Shown here piece after piece: positions 1 through 14,000 of a stretch of 64,000 nt of DNA. Made by a program: the position numbers and the translations under genes. Within the stretch, counting starts at the first letter, position 1; every line of letters starts with the position of its first letter. The stretch is from Apus apus (Eukaryota; Chordata; Aves; Apodiformes; Apodidae). The DNA lies in assembly GCF_020740795.1 (NCBI RefSeq), contig NC_067285.1:17786001-17850000 (forward strand), in the 5' to 3' direction. The notes beneath the pieces are model-generated. The model was given only the letters and a program-made list of their open reading frames with translations. It did not search any database and was not told where the DNA came from.

Positions 1-3000
1 TTTGTGCTTAATTTTTAACTCCAAGTGTTCCTGCAGTGCAAGAGGTTTTTTGTCAATTCCCCTCATCCACCAGATGACCAAGATCTTAAGGGGGAAAGAG
101 AATGGTGTAAGAGATCAATGTAACTTCCAGCTGTTGTACTGTTTTGCAATCATTTTCAGTAAATGTTCAACAGGAAAGTAGCTAGTCTAATGAAGGACTG
201 TAAAGTCTCTGAACTGCTGTAGTAATCCACTACTAGTGTCAGATTTTTTGTCCTTTAGGCTGATTACAAATCCATTACATGTTAGGGTCTTCAGAGATTA
301 TAATTTGTCTTGTATTGTGTAAGGATATTGGCACTACAGCAGTTGGTGAGTTCTAGTGCTAGTCAATGTGGCCTCAATTCAGGTTTTCATGTCCTGTGTG
401 TCCAGGGGATGATTGAGGTCATGCTCTCTAGTGACAATGGGAGGTCACTAGGAGACTTTCTGAAGATGCTGACTATCCCTTTGGAATGGTTAGTCTTCCT
501 AAATACTTCTGCATCATGTAATAGCAGCTAGAGTGGCTTACTTAATAAAGAAGTTAATGTCCCTCACTTCCAAGTCTGTAGAATTTAACTGGAAGTTACT
601 GGTGATTATCACAACTAAGCATTTCTCTCCATAGCTTTGACTTTATCTGGTGTAAATATGCAATTTACAGTGACGGGCCAGTCTCTGTCATCTCAGTTTC
701 AATATAGTAAATGTAGCACTGGAAGCTGTAGTTGAAACTGGGGCTTTTTTGCTAGCTATTTTAAAAAATAGGAGGTAACAGCAAATTATGGGTGGACTTG
801 AAGACGAAATCAAGCATCTCTGCAGTGTTGGTTAATATCCTGTGTGCTGCAACACTTGGAGGTAGTTGAGAAAAACATGATAAAGGCTGAGCGGGGGTGT
901 GTATTGTAGTGCAGAGCAATCAGTGAAATGCACTCACACCTTAGTGAGTGCTTTGGATACCTCTTCTTACAGATACCCTGTTCCACACCTTCCTTTATAG
1001 CAAGTATTTCTTGGCTCAAACGGTAATATCCATAGAGTATTACAGAAGCAAAATACTATCCATTACATGAAGGTTTGCTTGCTTAATCAGTCTCAAAGGG
1101 CTGAGTGTCCTGGGTACTGGCACTTAAATTATCACACTTCATTAGCCATTGTAACAGCAGCTGGCTATCTGAGTGTGTTCTGCTGACTGTAAATTGACAT
1201 TGGACAGCAGCAGCTTCAGGATTGCTCTCAAAGCATTGAAATGTCTGTTTCAAATATTTGATCACTGTAATGCACCTGTAGAAGCAGACACCATGTGCCA
1301 AGTCTAATATCCTGCCATTGCAGGTTTCAATCTTGTGTAGTGCCTTACATGGAGGAGGCTTTAAATGTTCCTGCTTCTCTTACTTGGAAACAATGTGGAA
1401 AAACTGAAGTATGTTTGTCAATGTACATTTCATAAAAAATCTGGCTGTGTACTAAGCTCATGAAACTGGTATAAGTAACAGGCTTTTGTTCTGGCCCCAT
1501 AATTCCCTATGTAGATGCTTTTAAGTTACTATTTTTCATGGTGTTTCTGAAGGCTTATGGGACTTTCAGGATTGCATAGATTTAGGACAAAGCAGCCAAC
1601 ATATTGCAAAACAGCATTCAAATCCCAAAGAAGGAATCCTTCTAAGATTACAACAGCTTTTTCTCCTTAAAATAAACAAACACCCTGTTGTTACTTGCCT
1701 GTTCTAGTGTCAAATTCTGAATCCCTAAATGAGTTAAATATGTTTCATCTAGGCACATATGCTGCTTTTGTGTATTAAAAAATAAGATGTGATGCATGTT
1801 CTGTTTACCTTAAGCCTGTTGTCTTGGCATAGAAAGGCAATTAAATATACAAAGCTAGATAGGTTTAGCTGTTTGACCTCCCACTCATACAATCCACGGT
1901 GCTGGATAAGAGGACACCTGGAGAAGTCTCCATGGACTGCTTGGTGACTGCCAGCAATAATGCTCAGTAGCCTGCGAATAATTTGATTCATTCTTACAAT
2001 CTGAATGCTTCCCCTAGAAGTGGGAAAGCTTACTGTATTCATTAAACAAGACCACAGAAATAATGTTACCAAGCATAAGGTTGCACTTAGTGTTAATTGA
2101 AGAGTATCGGTAAGTAATTCACTAAAGAACTGTTTCTAGCTGAGGGTGTTTTTTCTTGGTTTTGGGTTTTGTGTGTGTTGTGGTTTTTTTCCCTGTTTTC
2201 CTTTTCTGAATGACTGATATGAATGGCTGGTTGACTTTATTTTCAGGTAGCAGTGGTGTTAAGGTATGGCTGAATTTGTTGTTAATTCTAGTAACCCTCC
2301 TTCCTTTCCCCACTGCATACTGTCACTTCACATATTCTGTAAATGCTCAAGTAACATCACTTCCATAAAAGTAAGGAGTACATAGGCTTATTTGCTTATG
2401 TACTGTGATGTAAATTTTTTTACTCTGTGACTCCTTCATGATAGCATGCACACATTTCTTCCACAAAAGTATGATGTTAATGTGATGAGGAATAAATTCT
2501 TAGGCTGTCACTCAGTTTTGTAAAGCAACTCAATGTAAAGGATACATGGGGGATGAGGGAAGGAAGGACTACTTGGAATTTTGTCTAAAACTTGCTCTGT
2601 TGCAAAATTCCTGTTGATTTTCCTGGCTCTAAGATGGGATGGTTTTATTCCTTTGCTGAACAGACACCTACAGAACCTGTCTTGTCTTGATAGAAATTTT
2701 ACTGCTGGCTTCAGTTGGACCTGAGCCAAAAGCCGATCACTTAATACGGAACATTTGGGGCAGGGTAGGAAGTAAATCTGTTACCAACACAAAATTAAAC
2801 TTAGACCTTAACCTTCCTCATAACCTCTAGAGAAATGCTTTGAGGAGAAGCTTGGCTGTTGGAAGATAGTTTCCTTGTGCCAACTAAAAGCTGATTCTAA
2901 GGCTTGATTTAGTGATGTGAATGGAATGACTGTGGATGACTTGTAGACTGTATTTATCTTAAACTCACTGTTCTGTGTTGTAGGATGAGTAAACTGTGTA

Positions 3001-6000
3001 GCTCTAGGTTAGCATAAGACACTGAAATCTTGTTGCACCTCACTCGCTTGAGGAGGCTGGACACTGCTGTCCAGGCCATAGGTGATGGCCTGTAATGTGT
3101 AGACTGGGCCAGAGTTTAAAGTGGCACCTGGAGGACAGGTGAAGTAACCACAGTACCTTCTGTTACTACCACTGCAAGAAGCTAGGGAACTTTTCAGAGG
3201 GAATGGGTAGAAGCAATGTGCATCTCATCCCTGTGAAGAGAGGAAAGAGATCCTTACAGCTAGCTGGGTGAGAGGGCAGATCCTCTGCTAGTGCTTTTTG
3301 TCCAAAGCTGGTGCAGAGTCCATCTAGACTTCTGCCTCAGAGAATGTTGAGCTTACCCTTTATTTGCATTAGGCTCTGTCTTTTTTGAATGTAAATGGAT
3401 ATTTTCCAGCCTCAAGGTGTGGAGCACTTCGTGGGGTGGGGGAGGTGGAGTACCTCATCTGAGCTCAAATAGAAGTGGGGCTGGAGGCTGAGGTAAGGAC
3501 AATAACAATATAAAGGAAGCGGAGCACATGTTATAAAAGTGGAGGAGAGGTAATGGGAGAGAGATGGAAGAAAAAGCTAGACCGTAAGCTACTATAAGAA
3601 ATAAAAACCAGAGTGATGCCCAGAAGGTATATAAAAGGCAGACTGGTATAGTAAATGAGGTTGTTTTAATTGCTAATTAAAAACTTGCAAGACATTGTGT
3701 TCATAAGAGTTTCTTGCAGGAAAAAAAAAAAAATCATATTTCTGATAGAAAGTCTAAGAGACAGATTAACTTGCAACTGAATCTAGGTTTGGACATTCCT
3801 GTACTAGCCAGAACTTGGTAACTGAAAATTCAAACTGGGTCTTTTGTGAGCTGGACCTTAATTGAAAAGATGTGTGCACATCAATGTTCATCCATGAGGC
3901 TTTAACCCTCCTGCATATATGTCATGGCTACCCTCAGCTCACTTGGAGAGGACTGAACAGTTTCATGTTTTCCTTCCTGAGGTGGAAATACTTACTCATA
4001 AAGCAAAAGATATGTCTCAAGTCTGTGCTTCTCTACTTGAAAGCAGCAGCAAGTAGATACAACATTTCTTTCTGTTTATACCATCTGATACTTGAGTAAA
4101 GCTAAAATTGTTTTACATTATGCCTATTATTTAAAAACAAAAAACCCTGAACTTGAACAGACAGTACTGTTTTCCAGCACTTTTTATAGGTGTACAACAA
4201 GAGATGGGCTTTCATTCTCCTTAAAATAGCATCTGCACACAGTAACAACAGACCTTTTGAGTATTCTTGAAATCAGCTGGGTTTCAGGAGTTTGTTCTTA
4301 AGGTGTAACTTGTCATGGGGAAGTGTTCACTACTTCTTTGCTGTGTTGCATGTGCTTGTAAATATGGTTAAAGTCCTGATTCCCTCCTTTTGGTGTTCCT
4401 GAAGAGTGCCTTGAAGACTAAAGACGTTTTGTTCCCTCCCCTTTCCTGGCATTTAAAAAACAGTCTAAAAGAAAGAAGAATTTTTGCAGTCTGGCCAGAA
4501 AGCAGAAAAATTGTGTTATAAAAAAACCCTACATATGGTTTCCCTTTAACTGTCATAAATTTTCCCTTCAGGGTCCTGTGTACTACTTTGTTCTGTAGTT
4601 CTTCCTCTCACAGTGCAACTTCTAGAGAGGCCCTGTGCTAAATATAGTTACAGGAGCACAGAATGGGATAAGTTGACCATTATGCTGTCTGTCCTCATAT
4701 TAGAGATTGTGAAGAGCTGGAAAATATCTGCAAATGCATTTGTAAAAAGTAGGTAAAATGTCCAGTTAAAATGTGCTACTACTCGCAGCTCCTGGTTTTG
4801 TTTTACATTTTTGCACATAAGCTTCAGTTCCTGCAAGAAGTGGTTTGAACAATTGAAAGATGAGGACAAGTAGAGTATGGTAGATCAGGTGATGGCACCA
4901 GAAAAATGTTTGCCTACGCATATTTTATTTATGATGTTTACAGGCACATCTGATTTGTGATAAAGTTTTGCTGCTCGATTCTCTGTGGGCAAACAAAATA
5001 ATAGAGAAAAGGCAGTTCTATGTGCGGGGAAAGGGTCTGGGAATTGTGACCCTAGCTCTGTCACGATTTCTTGTTCAAGACTGGATTGCCATATTCCTCG
5101 CAACTGTGCCCTTATTTATTTTTAGAAACAAGAACAGTGGTTGCTTGCTTGGCTGTTTGGAGCCTTGGAAGTCTGGTGGCTGCAGAGCTCACAGATCTCT
5201 GAATGAAGGCGGATTGCTGTGGAATTCCAGTGCCAGTCTTGCTCCTTCTGAAATGAATACCAGACTGCTGCAACAACGCAGGGAAATAGTTTTTCAGTCT
5301 ACTATGAATATCGTACATCAAAGAGAGCAGTAATAGAGCTTTTCTGCTTACAGTATGTCAGCTGTTAAATATAGCACAGAGCTATAAAAAGCAGAGCAAA
5401 TTCTAGTATGTCTTTTGTGTCTGAAAGGCTGGACTTAATGAAAACTTCTCTGCTTTAGTGATTGAAAAAGAACCTTTGATTAGTTTCTTTTGTGCTGTCC
5501 TTAAAATATTGTTGGGCTTATTCAAGAATTTGTAGAAACAATTTTGTCTTTTTTTTACACTGAGGTCAGAAGTGTTTTACTCTTGGTTTTGTATTGCTTT
5601 TTTGTGTCTTCCAAGGGTTCTCACTGATGTTTATTTATAGAAGTATAACATGGATGAGACAAAACCAGCTCATGGCTGGGTATTTGGCTTATTGGAGAAC
5701 AGAGTTTTTGACAGTAGGAGCCATAATTCTGCTAATGACTTGTCTTTGTGTAGCAGTCTTCTGGTTCATAGCACGTTTGTGCATGCTGTGTTAGATCATA
5801 TTTGGTCATGATGCATCTAGCTTATACAGTAAGATGAAGAAGTTGAGTCTGTACAGAACATAACCTAGAGAAAGATCATGGTTAGTATAGACTCTTAGGC
5901 TGTTTTGGCTAGCTATATCCAATGTTATTTGAGTTTTAACAAAATAAATAAAACCTCTGACAATTGATGACTTAGTGGGCTCCATACAATGTCCATTGTG

Positions 6001-7784
6001 AGAGTGTGTCAAGCATTTATTTTGTTAATACCTTGTATATATATGTCTTAATTGCAGCTTTCCCTCTCAGTCTAATAGCAAGAAATTGCTGAAATTCAAG
6101 GTATTTGCAGAGTAGCCTTAAGATTTTTGTAATGTTTCTTTAAAAACCTTTTTTCCCAATCTGTGTTTATTCTTTTTATTTGCTGGCTAAACGGTTCAAA
6201 TCTTTTATGCTGTGTTTCTGTAATTGTAATTTGTGTAGTCATGTGGTAGGCAAGAAAACAAATATGAAGGGCATGTGAAAGTTACAGGAGTAAATACTGA
6301 AACAAGAAGAAATTATGTGCACCTGTCTCTGTACTGTGAATAATAGGATATATTTTGAGGTCTTAAACTGCTGGTTTGGGGTGTTTTGTCTTTTTTTTTT
6401 TTCTTTTTTTTTTTTTTTTCCTATGGTTCCAGGATTTGAGGACTAGCAAGTATGACAAAAGGCCAGAACCAATGAGTAGAATCATTTTCAGTTAAGGCAA
6501 GTCAGAGCTATGTACAAGTATAGAAAAACTTAAGAGACTTAAATAGCTCAAAAGAATGTAACCTGTTAACCATGCTTATTTCACAGAAATGTCTTTCCCT
6601 TTTACAGTGACTTAATGCAGCTTCTAGAATTAAAAATAGGAAGTAGTTACATCTTATCCAGTACCTGTTATAAAAATATCCTGCAATATGCAAGTGTTTG
6701 AGAACCAGATCTGTGCTGCATAACTCCCTTTTGTCTGTTGCTTTTTCTGCTGGAAAGTGGAGTTAGGCGAGACCTACTTTGCAGGTGTGAGGATGGAAAC
6801 GAACAGTTGGATGGGCAACTTCTCCCTAATACAAGTCTAAGCTTAGTGTCATTTGGAAGGAGACTTTCTACAGATTGTTACAGTATCCTATTTTGAGAAA
6901 GGGATGTAATTTCTAATTCTAGTAAACAGAATGCTATGGCAAGTATACACGTCTGTTTAAGTACAGTCATGGGTGACCTGTGAGATCCCAGAGGGAATGT
7001 CCTATTTAAGCTTTTATAATTTTCTGCCTTCTGTTACAATTATATTTATATGAATAGTTTTCTGTGGGCAAAGGCCTGACAATATTTTTATATATATTTT
7101 TTTCACTAAACAGTGCTTATTTTTCATTAGGGGTTTACAGTGCTCATTGTAATTTAAAGAAATAGCTCTCTCAGATTACTGGTGACATATACATAGATAT
7201 ATACTAAAAAAATTGCGGATCTTAAGCATAATCCACTGCACTTTTAATGCATATTAACATGTATATGTACTTTGTAAGGCTTTATCTTTTTCTTTAACTG
7301 AAGTTTCTTCATCTTAATTCTTGTATTAAAAAATGCATTAAATTGCTAGGAAATGTAGTTGGATGATGAGTTAAAGCATTTTGCATCCTGAAGAGCGCTG
7401 CTGTGCAAGTAAGTGTCAGATACTGCCCAAAAGCTGCAGAATGCAGCTCCTCTTGAGATGGGGATGAGGGGGAAGAAATGTATTGCTTCAGAATACTGAG
7501 GGGGGAAAAATGTTTCCTCCTTTCAGAGCAGGGAATATCTCAAAGGCTAAGGAACTAAATGACATTACTGTGCAGCACATCATTGTTTTGGGAGGTACTT
7601 GTTGTCAGGCAGACAGGAAACTTTATTTCAGACCTCATGCTTAGACAGATCTTTGTACTGTTTAAATAGGATAATGTGTTACTATTAAAGTGATCGAAGT
7701 ACTTCAGTGGAGCCTATTGTCCTTCTCAGTGTTGTATTATACTAAGAAATGTTTGTTTATTAATTTCTTGTTGTTCTTTTCCAG
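1..7784 (+). other. PANK1: PANK1 intron upstream of the first exon in the window
   Basis: No coding exon was recognised here. The next exon (7785) starts in the middle of the conserved kinase domain, so this stretch is the preceding intron. The large upstream exon of the family, which carries the DIGGT phosphate loop and the catalytic Glu, is not found and must lie before base 1. The intron is AT-rich with T-rich tracts, for example 6391-6420. Short open frames here show no family resemblance or splice context. Confidence 0.8.
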
Positions 7785-8038
7785 ATTGCTGATCTACAAC
7801 TTCATAAACTGGATGAGTTGGACTGTTTGATCCAGGGCCTCCTTTATGTTGATTCTGTTGGTTTCAATGGCCAGCCAGAGTGCTATTACTTTGAAAGCCC
7901 TACAGATCCTGAACAGTGCCAGAAAAAGCCTTACTGCCTTGATAATCCATATCCTATGCTGCTTGTTAACATAGGCTCAGGGGTCAGCATCCTAGCTGTG
8001 TATTCTAAGGACAACTATAAGAGAGTCACAGGATCCAG
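7785..8038 (+). CDS. PANK1: PANK1 coding exon (human exon 3 equivalent)
   Basis: The exon is 254 nt with acceptor tttccag and donor AG/gtaaac. It starts in phase 0 with [14 protein letters not shown] and ends NYKRVTGS, leaving two bases of a Ser codon. It holds the GSGVS nucleotide/acetyl-CoA site and a cysteine-containing segment ([20 protein letters not shown]) typical of animal PANKs. Confidence 0.97.
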
Positions 8039-11000
8039 GTAAACTTAATTCTATGTTCTTTTAATTCTGTGATTCTTCTTAATAATTTAACAGAAGCAGA
8101 ATGTGACTAATAAGTGCAGCACCAAATTGTGCTTGTCTTCCTATTTATTTTAGAAGCTCACCAGTAACAAGGCTGGAAATATGCTGGGATTCCTTCAGAG
8201 AGGCAATCTACATCAGGGAAATAATTGATCCTTTCAACTTTAGAGCTATTGGTTGTTTTTCAAGCATAGCCCTTTTGATATTTGTAGATGTGCTTCTGAT
8301 CCTTTCCACTACAAAAGGAAAACATGATTGCGAAGGGTTGTTGACTTGTTACAGATGATAAAATCAGTGCTGTCTTGTGGCTGATGTGCAGAGCTTCCTA
8401 CTGTTTAGATACTGAATGTATTGCAGTGCTACTAGATGTGTTCTGAAAAACTTGCCTAATAGTCCAAAAGACTGACTAAATGATGTTCCTATCTGAACTC
8501 CTGGGCTTTTTTGTCAAGAGCAAGTGTGGTTTCTCACTGATCCTCTGGTTTTCAGTGGCTCCAGTTGGTGTGACTGCAATCAGTACAAATAAGCTAACTT
8601 TCTCAAGGGTTGAAAAAGAACGAGGAAGTTCTGTATATAGTCAGTAAATATTGTACTTGAGCATGTGCAAGTGACTGCTCCTTGCTCAGAGTTCTTTGCA
8701 GGATTGAAACATTCCAGGCTGATGCTAGCCTCCCTTTAAACTCAAACCAACCAGATGACTTCCTGCCACTGGCTAGGGGACAAGATCTGTCTTGGCTGCC
8801 CGCCCCTGCATAGATATTTAGCTTTGATTGCCGTTTATTCTTTCATCACTGATTTAAGTGATCTGCTGGCTAATTATTCTTGCACAAGGAAAACTTGCTA
8901 GAGTGCTACAAATAGCAATCTGCCATCTGCAGAGTTGGAGTGGACCTTATTGTCACCTAACCCTTTATTTAGCGTCATTTCTCCTGTTTAAATACTACGA
9001 GTAGTTCAGTTAAAACTACACTGGGTGACACCTGTGTTATATAGAAACTCAATTTGGGGTCTTTGTCTTCTCTGAGGGAGGAGTTGGTAGCTATGTGTAG
9101 ACCATGTTGCAAACAGAAGATTGAAGAGCTGTGGTAAAGGCTGGTTCAAGCTGCTGGTCTGAAGGAGCTGTGCTTTTCTAGTCTTGGAGGAGGAACATTC
9201 CTGGGCCTGTGTTGTCTGCTGACTGGCTGTGAGACGTTTGAAGAAGCACTAGAAATGGCTGCAAAAGGAGACAGCACCAATGTGGATAAGCTGGTGAAAG
9301 ATATTTATGGAGGAGACTATGAGCGGTTTGGCCTTCAAGGGTCTGCTGTAGCCTCAAGGTATGTGTTAATCGAGCTGTTTTTAAGGAGTTCCTTGGGAAA
9401 CTTGTTGTGCATGCTGAACAGAGTGCGTAATCCCTGGACTATGCACTATATCCATGTGGAAGTGTCAACCTGTATCATGTGGTTTGTCCTTAGATCTCTC
9501 ACCTACTTCTTGCTCTTTTTTTTTTTTTTTTTCAAGCAGGTATAAGCAATGATTGATGCAGTTTATTCCATTTGAATTACAGTTATTTTAGAAGAAGTGA
9601 CTTTGCTCATTTTCTGCCTTGCCAGTGAGATCCCTTTTCACATTTCAAATCTGTCCCAAATCAATGGATATCAAATCCAAGCAAAGCTTATTAAATGATA
9701 ACATTTCTAAGGGCTTTCAGCACTCCTAAATAATATATTAAAAGGAATAATCTTTCTCACACAGCTTTGGTCATATGATGAGTAAAGAAAAGAGAGATTC
9801 CATCAGTAAAGAGGACTTGGCCAGAGCTACTTTGGTCACCATCACCAACAACATAGGTTCTATTGCTCGCATGTGTGCATTGAATGAGGTAAGATAGCAT
9901 ATTTACTATGAGCTTAAAATCTGTATAAACAACATAATTACATAATTATCAGAAGACTAAAATGCAAATTTCAGGTATAGGAGGTGTGTAACTGGCCTTG
10001 ATAAATACACATTTAATGTGGTGTCCTAACTTTTGTGATTTGTGTTATGTGCATACTTCAGTACAAGGTGTAAGGTACTTTAAAGGTAGGGGAGAAAAGT
10101 TGACTCTAAAGATCTCCTTGCTGCTTAGAGCTGTTCAGTTGCTCTCAAGCTGTAATATATAGATATTAATACCTTTGTAATCCAAATTAATGCTCTCATT
10201 ACCTTGTAGTTAAGAGATCTTTCTATACCATGACATATTTTCTTTAAATAGTATTTTGCTTGGCTTGTTTCCATAGCATAATGAGTTCAAATGGGTATTG
10301 TTAAATATTTTGATAGATACAAGATCCATTGTATTGTGTCAGAGATAAGAAAAATACAGTTCTATTATCCCACCTTAAACTTCTGTCAGATGCATGTTGC
10401 TTTCTTTTCTGTAGGCATGATGTCTATGAATGGATTGTTCCATTCATACACCTTTCCTGCTTCCAGCTGTTTAAAAAACCAAAACAAAACACAATCATAA
10501 ACCCAAACATTTAGGCATTTGTTTTGAGCTGCAAATTGCATCCCTTACTGTTACATAGTAACTAATCTCTTTTATCTGCTCTCAATGAATTTATTGAATA
10601 TTTTTTTAATACATAGATATTTTTAGCTCCACAGCATCCTATGGTTAGAAGTGTTTTATTTCTTTAGTCAACAACACACCCACACAGCCCAAAAACCTTT
10701 AACACATCTCCCTCTTGGTCTTTCCAAGACAGGAGGTGCTGATTCTTAGTCTCTTCTCCCACAGAAGACACTCTGTCTCTTGTCCACTGTTTCATTTTCT
10801 TTTTAATCTTTTTAGGGTTTTAATTTTGAGATTGAACGATCAGGTTTTCAGGCAGTATTAAAGGTGTGGTTGCACAATTAATTTATGTGATGGCATATTG
10901 ATACATTTTGTGTTCTCACTTCCTTTAATAACAGTTTTTAATATTTTATTTTTGTGAGCATGGAGCTCATCTTTTTAAGAAACCATCCGTAGTCTCTCCA

Positions 11001-14000
11001 CACTCTTTATTGAGTGGTGGTGGGTAATTTGGAGCCCATCATTGTGTCTGAATACTGAAGTCTCTGCCTCTTCCCCCTTCCATTTGTCATTTTACTTTTT
11101 TAATGTAAACTTCATTTTGTCCCTCAGTACTGGGTATAAGTCTCTTCAGCATTGCTATGCTGTACATTTTTCACTCTGACTCTCCTGAATAACTTTCTAT
11201 GCCAATAAATGTTATGTTTGTTACCAATATCCCTCTCTAGAGCACTTTAAAAATGTTGAACAGCACAAGTCTTAATGTACCTCCCATCAAAGGCCACTGA
11301 TAACTTCACTTCATCATGAAAAGTGGTTACAGACATTATTTTTTTGGCAATTTGACTCTTCCAGTCAGGGTGATTCTCTTTCAGTGTTCTCTTTGCTTTC
11401 AGCTTCTTTACAGTGTTGCCTTGTGGCATGGAGTTCAAGCAGCATTGTACAGGGCTATCAAAGCATGGAGAGTTGCAGCAGGGAGCCACATGTGATGCAT
11501 TCAGAGGAGGAAGTAGGCTACTAATTAAGCTAATGCTTCAGAGTTGTTGTGAAGAAGTTCCTAATATCTTTGTTTTGTGGGCAGGTGTGCTTAAAAACTG
11601 GACATGATCCATAGTATTTTGTGGAGGAACATGGATTGATGTGTTAAGTATTATTCATTTCACAGAAAATGTCAAAGTAGAATTTCTCCAAAACTTGATC
11701 TAAATTATTTTGTTGCTTTAGAGGATGAAAACTTAATTTGGTAGCTTTACATATTATTAAAAAAAAAAAAATTCAGCTGTGATGTATCATTGAAAGTAAG
11801 CACATTTCCAGATAGCTTGCTTTTGGAAAAGAAAAAGTCGTGGTATCATTCTGCTAAATAATCTAGACACATAAATTGCCTTTGGGAGATAGAGCTCTGA
11901 ATCCCACCAAGCTTGATGAATGAAATGCCTAAGTAAGAGCTTAAAAAGCAGTTGGTTATGATATACTCTTTTCTGCAGTTTGTATGTATTAGATTATGGT
12001 TATGGTGAAGCTCACTTCTCAGTTCTCTGACCAAATCAATTTCTGCCTTGAAGCATGAATTGTGATAAGGTCTTTTTTAATTATTGCATCTTTAATATTG
12101 TGTTGAAAATTACTTGCATATGTGAAGGAAAAAAAATAAGGCTGGGGAATAAGTTCAATACTCTGTCTGCAGAACTTCAAAGCAAAGTTTACTTGCATAA
12201 ATTTGGCAGCGGGGCAGAAAAATTCCATAGTCTGGAACCACTTGGCTACACATCATTTGAAACAATTCTGTCCTAGGCAAAGCAGAACTGTATAGAGGAA
12301 ACCAATCTCCCTGGTTTATACTTACTAGCAGAACATCTAAGTTTCATCTGAATGAGGCTTCATGCAAAAAATACGCAAACTTTTAAAATGGCATCTTCAA
12401 TATAGATCCCCTTTTTCAATGATACTGGCAAATATGTGTGTGTATATATACTGTATTGAAGCTGTACTGTAGCTTTTTTTCACAGAGTAGTTGAACAATT
12501 TAGTAAGACCCCACAGAATGAAAGAGTGCATGTTTTTTCCCAGGATATTGCAATTTGGTTAGCTTAAGCATTTCATCATCATTCTTTCATTAGTTTAAGG
12601 TTTCTGTCTTTCAGCTTTGGATCTTTCAGCAGTGAACAATTTCATAGTAAATTGGCAAGAATCCCTTAAGAGATAAAAGTAGTATGTATTTCTTTTGTGA
12701 CTCCTGAAAAATGTTGAAGCTGTTTTGAGTTCATTTCAAAAACCTGAGAAACTTTACATCTTTAGCCCTGTCAAGTCAAAGAATGCTGGAAAATAAAATT
12801 GATATGAAGATTGCATGCTGATATACACTCTGCTGTTCTAGTAGATGAAGCTAGTATTTTTAGATTTCAAATTTCCAGAGATTTTTTTGTGCTATTAGGT
12901 ACTGCTTGCTTGACTTTCTGGTAACAGTAGCTTTGTGCATATATTCAGAAAAAAAATATTCATTAAAATAAATTTCAAATGTAGGTTCCAATCAATTTGA
13001 TGGTATTGCATTACAGGAAATTAGTTGCATGTTTGTCCTTCCTTTGTCAGAGACAAAACTGCCTTGTCAGAGAATGCAAAGTGCTCTTGGCCATAGCAGC
13101 CTTTTGAAATCTGAGAAGTTCTTTTCAGCCATAAAAGTTTCTAGGATTGAGTATGAACACATGCTGATGTGATTGCAGCATCCTAGGGGGTAGTTTATTT
13201 AAATAATTCAGGTTTATACTAAAGTTTGTGTTGATGACAATCAGACATGTAACTTGGTCATTGGAGACTGGGTAAATTAATTGTTGCATCTGGGTATCAG
13301 CACTTTCCAGTACTGAGCACTGAAGTGAGGATGTTCTCTGTGGTGTGTCACATGCACAGTACTGGACGTGACAAAACTGGTCTGTAGCCAAGTGATTGCT
13401 GCAGAACCAAGTGTTGGGCTTTATAAAGTTGTGTGAATGTAAAGTAATACTTGGTAATTCTAGCCTCTATGCAGATTTTTGCTGGTAGTTTTCAGCAGAG
13501 GACTCCTGAAGATGCATATCTAGGGCTCATTCAAGACTCCTGTAAAAGCATATGTCTCCATGATTTCGCCTCCTACGGAATCTTCTAGACCAATTCGAGT
13601 GTATGGTGAACATCATATGATACATCAATTCAAACTGCGAGTGCGTTTTTGTTTATAACAGACAAATCTGGGCTTGGCAAGATAGTTATGGGCACTGATC
13701 AAGCACCAGAACTGTTGCTTACATGTATGGATGTGCATACAAGTGGGATAGTGTGTGGCTTTCTTTCTGACAGCGTAGGGGTCATTGTTCAAAAACCTTG
13801 AGCCTTCTGTATGACAACTAACTTCAAGTGAGCTTTGAAACAGGAATGCAATACATGTCAAGTATGTTGTTGGCCATGTTTTCCTTGCTTTCTGAAAATG
13901 AAACTGCAGCCCAGATGATAGACAACGAAAGGTTCTTTTCCCCATCTAATATAATCCTTCTCAGATACACTTCAGAGGTTCTCCATCTGGAGTTAATAAA

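Noticed and set aside
5594-5794. 66-codon hydrophobic open frame in the first PANK1 intron
   Set aside because: No splice sites at its ends, no family match, and hydrophobic runs are common in T-rich DNA.
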